Position numbers and translations under genes: made by a program. Shown here in pieces: positions 44,254 to 52,001 of a DNA stretch of 64,000 bases. Positions within the stretch are counted from its first letter, which is position 1. The number at the start of each line of letters is the position of its first letter. This stretch comes from Stercoripulliclostridium_A sp964480195. Its GTDB lineage: Bacteria > Bacillota > Clostridia > Christensenellales > DTU072. Below the pieces are notes generated by a model. The model worked only from the letters and a program-made list of their open reading frames with translations. It searched no databases and was not told the DNA's origin. Location: assembly GCA_964480195.1 (NCBI GenBank), contig CAYZOJ010000001.1, positions 1 through 64,000 of the forward strand. The letters run 5' to 3'.

Positions 44254-45621
44254 TTATTTCCTGTCACTCTTTTTGACGTAATCGGTTACGGGCGATACCG
44301 ACGTGTACTTGGGACGTATCATCTTACCGCCGTTGGCAATCTCCTCTATGCGATGTGCCGAAAGTCCCGCAATGCGCGCGGTAGCGAATATCGCGGTGTA
44401 GAACTCGACGGGTATACCCAACATCGTATATATGAAGCTCGTGTAAAAATCGACGTTTGCCGATACGCCTTTATAAATCTTGCGTTTTTCCGATATCGTT
44501 TCGGGGGCAAGGCGCTCGATCTTACGATAGAAATTATACTGCTCTTCCATATCCTTTTCGACCGCAAGAGGCTTGATAAAGCTACGCAATATCTTTACGC
44601 GCGGATCCGAAACGGAATAGACCGCGTGCCCTACGCCGTATATTTTGCCGGTTTTGTCGTACGCCTTTCCGTCTATGATTTCGGCAAGATAAGCTTTTAG
44701 GTCTTCGTCCGAATGACTGCGTGCGTTTTTATAAATATCCGCCATCATTCCCGGGACCTTGGCGCAAGCTCCGCCGTGCCTGAATCCTTTTACGGACGCC
44801 AACGCCGACGACAACGCCGAGTAAGTATCGGTACCCGAACTCGATACTATGTGCTCCACAAACGCCGAATTGTCGCCACCTCCGTTATCCGCTTGCAGTA
44901 CAAGACAGACGTCCAATATCTTGGCTTCGAGAGGCGTATATTCGCCGTTAGGTCTTATCATACGCAATATGTTTTCCGCGGTGGAAAGTCCCGTAACGTC
45001 GGGTTTACGGAGCGTTACGGGTTCATCTCCGCGCATACGCTTTGCGTTATAAATAACCGAACCGATAACGGGAAGTTTTGCGATGATACTCAAACTCTGA
45101 GCTACCACGTGGTCGATATCGAGGGATTCCGGCTCGGGGTCTTCGTCGTACAAGTCGAGTACGCTTTTTTGTAACATCGTCATTATGTTCGCATTCGCGG
45201 GAGCTGTAAGGCAGTTATCGACGACGCTTTCGGGAAGCGCGCGAAGAGATGCGAGTATTTCCGTAAATGCCTTCAAATTTTCGTCGGTCGGAAGTTTGCC
45301 GAACAGTAAAAGATATACGACTTCTTCAAATCCGAACCTCTTTTCTTTGACAAAACCTTTGACTATGCTTTCTACCGATATTCCTCGATAATACAGCGAT
45401 CCCGCGCAAGGCACGATTTCGCCGTCCTTATTCTTCTTTGTCGCAACAGGCTCTGCGACTCGGGTAAGTCCTACCTGTACGCCGATACCGTTGATGTTGC
45501 GAAGACCTTTCGGCAGTCCGTTCTCCGCATAGGCGGAGTCGTTTATCTTTGCAGAATCCACTGCCAAACGGCTAAGTTCTTTGATTTTTTTGCGATTTGC
45601 GACTATTTCTTGTTTTGCCAT
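44254..45621 (-). CDS. Citrate/2-methylcitrate synthase
   Basis: 455 residues. Condenses oxaloacetate with acetyl-CoA (or propionyl-CoA). Catalytic residues are seen as His in FRHGGACAKVPGMM, His in YGVGHAVYSVSDPR and Asp in VDFYTSFIYTMLGIP, with the Arg of AGLSAHRIEE for citrate binding. The 40-residue N-terminal extension and GHAVY form are, as I recall, shared by the long citrate synthases of Clostridia. CGGAG precedes the ATG. It sits 25 bp after the GLUG/MBG surface protein and 14 bp ahead of GH20, an unexpected place for a TCA-type enzyme. Confidence 0.92.
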   Translation of the reverse strand: MAKQEIVANRKKIKELSRLAVDSAKINDSAYAENGLPKGLRNINGIGVQVGLTRVAEPVATKKNKDGEIVPCAGSLYYRGISVESIVKGFVKEKRFGFEEVVYLLLFGKLPTDENLKAFTEILASLRALPESVVDNCLTAPANANIMTMLQKSVLDLYDEDPEPESLDIDHVVAQSLSIIAKLPVIGSVIYNAKRMRGDEPVTLRKPDVTGLSTAENILRMIRPNGEYTPLEAKILDVCLVLQADNGGGDNSAFVEHIVSSSGTDTYSALSSALASVKGFRHGGACAKVPGMMADIYKNARSHSDEDLKAYLAEIIDGKAYDKTGKIYGVGHAVYSVSDPRVKILRSFIKPLAVEKDMEEQYNFYRKIERLAPETISEKRKIYKGVSANVDFYTSFIYTMLGIPVEFYTAIFATARIAGLSAHRIEEIANGGKMIRPKYTSVSPVTDYVKKSDRK

Positions 45622-45646
45622 GTCCTATCTCCGATTTCCCGATGTC

Positions 45647-48600
45647 CTAATCTCTATACTTGATGTAGCGTTTTTCTCTCTTCTTCTTGACGCGCACCGA
45701 TATGAATATAATCAACACGATTACGACTACCGCCGCCGCGATGACGATTATGTACATCTGCGATCCCGCTTCCGAGGTACGGGCGATAACCACGCCCGAC
45801 GCGCCCGTTACGTTGATTTTGACGTCGTCGCCGTCTATTACGACGTCGCGAACGTATATGAGTTCACCGCTACGACTTACGGTAAAGAATGCGAGTTCTT
45901 CCGTGTTTCCTGCGTCTTCCGGGAGCGTAAACGTAAGGTATATTTCGCCGTCCGGTGTAATTTCGGCATCGCCTACGCTGTATTTGATGTTGTAATACTT
46001 ATACGCGCTCTTGTCTTCGAGAGTGGTATACGCGCTCTTTGCGTCGTTAAACGCCGTGAGTATCCTCGACGTGTCTGCGTCCTTGACCGTAATGACGGTT
46101 TCCGCGTCGAATTTTCCGTCGAAAGTTGCTTCGACTTCGCCGTCCTCTTCGCCGGTCGCGTTTATTTGCGGTGCGTAGATTTTTACGGTAGCGTCAAGAT
46201 AAATAAAATCGTAATTGTCGTCTTTGGCTCCGTACGGCGTTACCTTATAAGTTCCAGCGACCGAGGGTAGATCTACCGACGGTTTGACTTTAAGGTCGTC
46301 CTCGCCGTCGCCACCGCAGAATCCCTCGTAATAGAATTCGGCACGGAACTCGGAACCTTCTATCGCCTCTATATCCTCTATCGAGATGTTGAGTTCGGCT
46401 TTTTTGATTTTGAAATTATATGACGTCGAACCGCCGAGTACGTAATTTTTGTTGCCTATCGCTATCTTTAGCGTATGTGTGCCCGCGCCGATGAAGTCGC
46501 CGTCGTAAGTTTTGATTACGCCGAGATCTTCTTCCGTGTCGCCCTCGCGAAGACCGCGGAAAGAGTATTTAACGTCGTCTTTGTGAACGGAACCGTCATA
46601 CGACGTACCGCTACCCGAGAAAGAAACCGTTATGCGTATGGGATTTACCTTAACGGTTACGTCCGCTTCGCACTCGTCGTAATTGGGGTCTTCCGGCGAG
46701 AATACAACCTTGCAAGTGCGGGTTTCGGATTCTTTGAAATCGAGCGTTTCATCGTTTGCCCACGCAAGAGTTCCTTTGAGAGTAGCTTCCTTTGCTCCGT
46801 AAAATTCGAGTTCGGGAACCGCTATCTCGGATAACAAGGTACCGGGATCCGCATTTACGGTGATATTGTCGGTCGTTTCAGGAAGCGCGCGGGTTATTTT
46901 GAGCCCGCTCGTTTCGAACAGAACCGTCGCAAGGTAGTTCTCGGAAGAATGGCTGATGCCTTTGTTTATGTATTCGTACGTCGCGTAACCTACGGTCGAC
47001 GTGCCGATGTAGGCGTTTTCGCCCTCGATTCTCGTAAGAGATACTTCTAACTCTATACTTTCTGCGGTATCGCCGTTTGCAAGTCCCTCTATCGTATATG
47101 CGGGCTTGGGATCTGCTTCCCCGTACTTTTTGGTTTGGGGCGTTACCTTGACGGTCAACGTCGCGGGGGTTATCTTGTACGTTCCCGATACGAACGTGAT
47201 TTCGTAATCGGGGTTTTCTTCTGCCAAATTGCCTGCCGATATCGGATAGCTACCTACTTTAGCTTCCGTTTCGCACGCAAGAGCTCCGCTCAATGTCGCT
47301 TCCGGACTCGTCGTAAAGGTAAGTTCCGCAAGCTCCTCGCCGTATACCGACGATACATCGTCCGCCGTAACCGTTATCGCAAGTTTCGATACGGTAAGAG
47401 TGCCGTCCGCGCCTGCTTTAAACGTGTAACCGTCGGACACAGCCTCCGACAAATCGAGTCCGAGAGTGTGGTTTCCTGCCGAATAAACCGAGTCTTCCTC
47501 GTGTTTAACGCCGTCTACGAGTACGATTATACCGCTTACTCCGCTCGGGACTTCCGTCGAATCGCCGTAACGAACGGTAAATTCGGGGGACACGCCGTAA
47601 TCAATCGTCTTGTCGCAAACGACCAACGTCATTTGGGCCTTGTTTATGATTATAGTCGCCTCTGCTGAAACGGATTTATAGTTGGAAGTTTCGCATTTAG
47701 TAACGATTATTTCGATTTTGCCGGCTTTGCTAAACGAAAGAACGTTGCCATCGAACGAACCGACATCCGAATAGCCTTCTTTTACTTCGTACGTATAGCG
47801 GTCGGGCTCGTTGCCGTCGGTATTCCCGCCCGTTGCAGTAACGGTTACGGTATGTCCGAATACGACTTCATTTGCGCAGTCAAGCGTAATCGCGGACTGC
47901 TCGGCTTTTTCGATGACAACCTCGACTTTCGGGTTGACGAGTTTATAGTTGCCGTCCGTAAAACCTATGACCTCGAACGAATACGTGCCCGCGCCTTGCA
48001 TTGCGGTTATGTCCGCCTTTTCTGCGGGAGTGAGCATTTTGCCCGTAACGCTTAACTTTCGAGTTTTGTTGTCGACATCCGTAAACGACGCTTCGACGAT
48101 ATGTTCTTTGCCGTCGTAAACGAGATTGTTTCCGTCGCTTCCTAAAATTCCGTCATATTGTACGTAGACTTCCTTGGGATTAACCTTGTAGACGACGTAA
48201 TCGTTTCCTTCTTCCGCCTCTTTGAATGTAAGGTTATAATATTTATCGGCACTTCCGGATGTCGAGTCTATCGACACTCTGAGTTTGTAATTTCCTACAT
48301 CCCCCATTGTCTGCCCGTCCAAAGGCTCAAACGAGAATTTAGGCAAAAGACGGACGCTTACTACCGCGCCTTCCAAACTCCATTCGTGCGTGGTCAAACT
48401 CGGCATACGACCCGTTCCCGCATACTCGCCCTCGTATCCGCTTACGAAAGAAACGGTAACGTTACGCTTGACTATCTTGCCGTTTCCGACATAATCTTCG
48501 GGTGCCTTATAGTTGGTTTTGTCCGCGCCCGAAAGCGTAAACGTATAAGTTACGTTTGTCTTATCGGTGATGTCGAGAGTGTCAAACTTCATTGTCGCTT

Positions 48601-51229
48601 CGACTATAACCTCGTCGCCTTCGACAATTCCGATTACGTCGCTTTGTCTGACTTCGGCGGGCAACGCGTCATAGCTGTTGTCCCATTCCTTGGTGTCGGT
48701 CAACGTTCCCGTGTTGTAACTCATACTCAACTGATACGGCTCTATGCGGAAACTTACCTGTCGCGATCCCATCCTTATGCCGTCTTTGTTGGCGTAAACT
48801 ACCGTAAGCGTGTACTGCTCTTTGTCCGTTACGTTTGCGTCAACGGGCGCCCTACCGCCGTTATATATGACGGATACGCCGTAACCTTCGGGTTTACCAA
48901 GCTTCGATGTCGGGAATTCGACGGCTTTTCCGGAATACTCAACTCTGGACGAGAATACGTCGGAGTCCCACTGGATGTATTCGACCTTGACTTCGAGAGA
49001 ACTGAGTTTCTCGCTCATCTCGGTATCGAGTACTACCGCGGTACGATCTGCGTCGTAAGAATATTGCTCTTTTGTAAGAGCTATTTGGTTACCGCCGTTG
49101 TCGCGAGCGATGATTTGAGCTACGTAAGCACCGTCTTTAACAGTAACGGAGAAGTTAATCTTCTGTCCGACATAGTAAGTGGATGCGAATGTGGACGCGT
49201 CGGGCAACGTTACCGATACTTTATCCTCGCACGAATACTCTAACGTTTTTACAAAACGCGCGTATACCGTGCCGTAAATTCCCGCGTCTTCTTCGGGAGC
49301 GTAATCGTTGCTGTCTTTGTATACGATACCTTCGTCTTTGTATCTGTATTCGACGCTAAAGCCGTCGTCTATATTCGTGCAATTAAAGCTTATCTTGCCG
49401 TCAGCGCTCTTTACCGCGTTTATCTTGCCGTTACGGGAATCGTAACACAACGTGTTGCCTACGTCGCCCGTGAGTACGAAGGGGTTTTCCGTTCCGTCTT
49501 TTTTGGTGAGGCTTACAAAATACCATGCGTTTTTAACGGTTGTGGCTTTTGCTTCCCTATATCCGCCCGCCACGCCGTACATATTGGTCGACGTTCCGAG
49601 CGCGACAAACGTTACCGCACTCAAAATGTTTTGGTAAGTACCGCGATTTACGCAACCTACCACACCGCCGGAATTGCCGAACGCGGATACCGTCGCACGG
49701 GTTTCGACATTGTAAATCTTGCCGTTTTCGGAATAGCCAACAAGAGATCCTACATACTCCGTACCCGTTATTACGCAGTTCGACGTAATCGTCAAATTCT
49801 TGATCTCCGCACCGTCGCGGATATATCCGAATATGCCTACGTAAGACGCGTCGCCGGATTCCGACACGTTCTTGTAACTATCGAGTTTGTGATATTTGCC
49901 GTCGAATACTCCGCGGAACGCGGTATCCGAATCGACGTCGCCGATAGGCGTTTGCTCGGACGTGAAAGTTATGTCCGCGCCGAGAGCAAAATACTCGCCG
50001 ACGTAAGTTTCTTTATAAGTGTTTACGGCTTCCGCAAGATACGCGAACTGCGTTTCCGTTTTAATCACATAGGGATTTTGTTCACTGCCCCATTCATCTT
50101 CGGAAGTTACGTCCTTATCGAATTTGCGGACGGTTACCGCGGTTTGTACCGCCGTTTTGTTAGTGCTGTCGCGGAATTCGTATATAACCGGTCCCGCATA
50201 CGCCGTGTGGTTATCGACGGAATACATTCTTACCCACTTGCGTTGAGAAACAATCTGAGCACCGAATAAATCGTTAAGGTCCTCGGAGTTGAGTTCAACG
50301 TCCGTTATGCCCTTTACGCTATTTGCACTACTCGATATTTCGACAGCCGTTTTGTCGTAAGAATCGGTAGCTCCTCCGCCTATTGCTTTGACGTTACCGC
50401 CGTAACTTGCAAAAGAATTGTCAAAATACGACAGGTACGGAGTTCCCGTATCGCTCGTTCTACCGCCTATTACACCGCCGACATTGAGCGGTGACGGGTT
50501 TTGCGAAGATACTTCCGCTATCGAATACGAGTACGCAAGCGTTCCCGAATTCTTGCCTACCAAGCCTCCTATGTATGCGTTTAACGCGGAAGCCGTCGCT
50601 TTCCCGGACGCGAACGAAAAACGTATTATACCGTCGTTCACTCCGACTAAACCGCCGATTTCGGAATATCCGCTGACCGTTCCGTTAAAGAACGAGCTCT
50701 CTATTTTACCCTTGTTTATGCCGACAAGACCGCCGACCGTCGGGTAAATGTCGCCGTCGACATTTGCGTCGTACACGCCGAGTTTGGTTATCTCACCCGA
50801 GGTACCGACATATCCGAAAAGTCCCGCCGTACCCGAAGTTGCCGTCAACGAGTAGTTCGAGATGATTTTGCCGTTACCGTCGAACTTGCCGTCAAACGGA
50901 TACGCCTCCGTGCCTATCGGGCTGATTTCCGTTCCGTCGAGATCCAAATCGTTGCCGAGTCTGTACCAAGCGGTTCCGTAAGCGACTCCGTCTTTTGAGC
51001 CTCCGGCATTCACTTGCTCTGCAAAGAATACGAATTCCGCCTCGTTGTTGATAAAGAACGGGGCATTCTCCGAGGTTCCGGAACCCATAAGTTCCGTGAC
51101 GACCTCGCCTTCTTCGTCAAGAGCGACGGCTCTCATAGCGGGATTAAGCCCGACAAAAAGCATCGCAAATGCCAATGCGACTATCGTGATAGTAACGAAT
51201 ATAAACTTTCGGTTCGTCTTTATATACAT
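45647..51229 (-). CDS. GLUG/MBG-repeat surface protein with C-terminal membrane anchor (1860 residues)
   Basis: The signal peptide (MYIKTNRKFIF, hydrophobic core, ending AVA) is followed by two blocks of GLUG-like repeats (about residues 90-240 and 400-570: AGLFGYVGTSGEITKLGVYD, IGGLVGVNDGIIRFSFASG), as in IgA-protease-type and adhesin proteins. From about 660 come Ig-like and MBG/YDG repeats (VTPQTKKYGEADPKPAYTIEG). The end is a transmembrane helix (residues about 1826-1846) and a basic tail RVKKKREKRYIKYRD, so it is held in the cytoplasmic membrane rather than by sortase. AAGGTG precedes the start. First gene of the operon with citrate synthase and GH20. Confidence 0.84.
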   Translation of the reverse strand: MYIKTNRKFIFVTITIVALAFAMLFVGLNPAMRAVALDEEGEVVTELMGSGTSENAPFFINNEAEFVFFAEQVNAGGSKDGVAYGTAWYRLGNDLDLDGTEISPIGTEAYPFDGKFDGNGKIISNYSLTATSGTAGLFGYVGTSGEITKLGVYDANVDGDIYPTVGGLVGINKGKIESSFFNGTVSGYSEIGGLVGVNDGIIRFSFASGKATASALNAYIGGLVGKNSGTLAYSYSIAEVSSQNPSPLNVGGVIGGRTSDTGTPYLSYFDNSFASYGGNVKAIGGGATDSYDKTAVEISSSANSVKGITDVELNSEDLNDLFGAQIVSQRKWVRMYSVDNHTAYAGPVIYEFRDSTNKTAVQTAVTVRKFDKDVTSEDEWGSEQNPYVIKTETQFAYLAEAVNTYKETYVGEYFALGADITFTSEQTPIGDVDSDTAFRGVFDGKYHKLDSYKNVSESGDASYVGIFGYIRDGAEIKNLTITSNCVITGTEYVGSLVGYSENGKIYNVETRATVSAFGNSGGVVGCVNRGTYQNILSAVTFVALGTSTNMYGVAGGYREAKATTVKNAWYFVSLTKKDGTENPFVLTGDVGNTLCYDSRNGKINAVKSADGKISFNCTNIDDGFSVEYRYKDEGIVYKDSNDYAPEEDAGIYGTVYARFVKTLEYSCEDKVSVTLPDASTFASTYYVGQKINFSVTVKDGAYVAQIIARDNGGNQIALTKEQYSYDADRTAVVLDTEMSEKLSSLEVKVEYIQWDSDVFSSRVEYSGKAVEFPTSKLGKPEGYGVSVIYNGGRAPVDANVTDKEQYTLTVVYANKDGIRMGSRQVSFRIEPYQLSMSYNTGTLTDTKEWDNSYDALPAEVRQSDVIGIVEGDEVIVEATMKFDTLDITDKTNVTYTFTLSGADKTNYKAPEDYVGNGKIVKRNVTVSFVSGYEGEYAGTGRMPSLTTHEWSLEGAVVSVRLLPKFSFEPLDGQTMGDVGNYKLRVSIDSTSGSADKYYNLTFKEAEEGNDYVVYKVNPKEVYVQYDGILGSDGNNLVYDGKEHIVEASFTDVDNKTRKLSVTGKMLTPAEKADITAMQGAGTYSFEVIGFTDGNYKLVNPKVEVVIEKAEQSAITLDCANEVVFGHTVTVTATGGNTDGNEPDRYTYEVKEGYSDVGSFDGNVLSFSKAGKIEIIVTKCETSNYKSVSAEATIIINKAQMTLVVCDKTIDYGVSPEFTVRYGDSTEVPSGVSGIIVLVDGVKHEEDSVYSAGNHTLGLDLSEAVSDGYTFKAGADGTLTVSKLAITVTADDVSSVYGEELAELTFTTSPEATLSGALACETEAKVGSYPISAGNLAEENPDYEITFVSGTYKITPATLTVKVTPQTKKYGEADPKPAYTIEGLANGDTAESIELEVSLTRIEGENAYIGTSTVGYATYEYINKGISHSSENYLATVLFETSGLKITRALPETTDNITVNADPGTLLSEIAVPELEFYGAKEATLKGTLAWANDETLDFKESETRTCKVVFSPEDPNYDECEADVTVKVNPIRITVSFSGSGTSYDGSVHKDDVKYSFRGLREGDTEEDLGVIKTYDGDFIGAGTHTLKIAIGNKNYVLGGSTSYNFKIKKAELNISIEDIEAIEGSEFRAEFYYEGFCGGDGEDDLKVKPSVDLPSVAGTYKVTPYGAKDDNYDFIYLDATVKIYAPQINATGEEDGEVEATFDGKFDAETVITVKDADTSRILTAFNDAKSAYTTLEDKSAYKYYNIKYSVGDAEITPDGEIYLTFTLPEDAGNTEELAFFTVSRSGELIYVRDVVIDGDDVKINVTGASGVVIARTSEAGSQMYIIVIAAAVVVIVLIIFISVRVKKKREKRYIKYRD

Positions 51230-51261
51230 ACGCGCACCTTAAAATATAAATATACATAAGC

Positions 51262-51290
51262 ATTATAGCATAGATATATAGAAAAGTAAA
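51262..51290 (-). promoter_or_regulatory. Promoter of the GLUG/MBG-hexosaminidase operon
   Basis: On minus TTTACT (51285-51290), 17 nt, TATAAT (51262-51267), about 25-30 nt ahead of the start codon region. Confidence 0.7.
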
Positions 51291-51358
51291 TATTAAAAGT
51301 GAATCTCAAAAAAATATGCGAGAAGGCTTAGTGCTAAGATGGGCTGACGGAATGATGT

Positions 51359-51498
51359 TTGCCTTACGGCAATGAGGCTTGCGCAATGATGTTGCCTTCG
51401 GCAATACTGCTTGCGCAATGAAATCTTGCTTTGCAAGATGAAATCCGCATTCGCGGGTGAAATCTGCCTACGGCAGGTGAAATATTCGCTTCGCGAAT
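51359..51498. repeat. Palindrome array 3 with TGAAAT/TGATG linkers
   Basis: Hairpins TTGCC/GGCAA, TTGC/GCAA, TTGCC/GGCAA, TTGC/GCAA, TCTTGC/GCAAGA, CCGC/GCGG, CTGCC/GGCAG and ATTCGC/GCGAAT follow each other. Read on minus, its last three hairpins and ATTTCACC linkers match array 2c in order; stem bases differ in a paired way (ATTCGC/GCGAAT here, TTTCAC/GTGAAA there). Confidence 0.85.
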
Positions 51499-51582
51499 GT
51501 TGTGGTATTTAGGAGCAGAATGACAATCCCTCAGTCTACGCCGTAAACGGCGTATCCAGCTCCCTTTACACAAAGGAGCCTT
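51499..51582. mobile_element. MITE-like palindromic module
   Basis: Contains TTGTGGTATTTAGGAGC, ATGACAATCCCTCAGTCTAC, a perfect ACGCCGT/ACGGCGT hairpin and a GCTCC/GGAGC stem-loop with CTTT/AAAG. The first part recurs at 28606-28634 and, inverted, at 28775-28816. It has no coding capacity. It resembles the short GAGGGA/GGAGC-stem repeats widespread in gut Clostridia, from memory only. From 51583 to 51697 nothing was recognised. Confidence 0.6.
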
Positions 51583-51697
51583 AAAACTTGCGTAAATTTA
51601 CTGGTTTTCTTCTAAATTTACCTATTTTTCGATGTTAATACTATCGTTCTATAGCGAAATACAGCCGTCAAGATGAACAATACTGTCGCCAATTATA

Positions 51698-51856
51698 GGC
51701 GCATTGTGTAGCTCTCGGTGGGATATTTAGTCATATAACGCAAGAAAATCCGAGCGGAAGCAGTACAAGCGTACGCGGGCGAGGATTTGGGCGCCCGTAA
51801 GGGCTTAACAAGCCCTTTATCTTGCGTTAGAGGGCTGAAGAGCACAGCGAGAGCGT
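51698..51856. other. Structured repeat element, copy 2 (possible ncRNA)
   Basis: Same fold as 28923-29081: P1 GCTCTCG/CGAGAGC (51711-51717, 51848-51854), P2 TAACGCAAGA/TCTTGCGTTA (51736-51745, 51820-51829), P3 AAATCC/GGATTT (51746-51751, 51783-51788), hairpins GTAC-AAGC-GTAC and AAGGGCTT-AAC-AAGCCCTT. The last hairpin (GGGCT-GAAG-AGCAC) is weaker than in copy 1. Unpaired GGGATATTTAGTC and GAGCGGAAGC are conserved. Confidence 0.75.
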
Positions 51857-51866
51857 ATATAGTGGG

Positions 51867-52001
51867 GAGCAAGTAAAACCCGAAAAATTAAAAATAGGCT
51901 ATCCGCTAACGTTCTCCGTATAAGAAAAATAGACTAACGTGTTGCCGTCAGCCTATTACTTTTCTAATCATACCCGCCTATTTTTCGGGTTTTACTTGCT
52001 C
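51867..52001. terminator. Long inverted repeat, copy 2, spanning the 3' end of the DUF6067 gene
   Basis: Outer arms GAGCAAGTAAAACCCG (51867-51882) and CGGGTTTTACTTGCTC (51986-52001), inner arms AAAAATAGGC (51890-51899) and GCCTATTTTT (51976-51985), and the same 7-nt left-arm bulge as copy 1. The stop codon of the minus-strand gene (51992-51994) is inside the right arm. T-tracts allow termination in both directions. Confidence 0.75.

Noticed and set aside
44254..45621. Citrate synthase with GHAVY instead of GHRVY as an inactive variant
   Set aside because: Other catalytic His, Asp and Arg positions are present, and I recall the GHAVY form in long clostridial citrate synthases.
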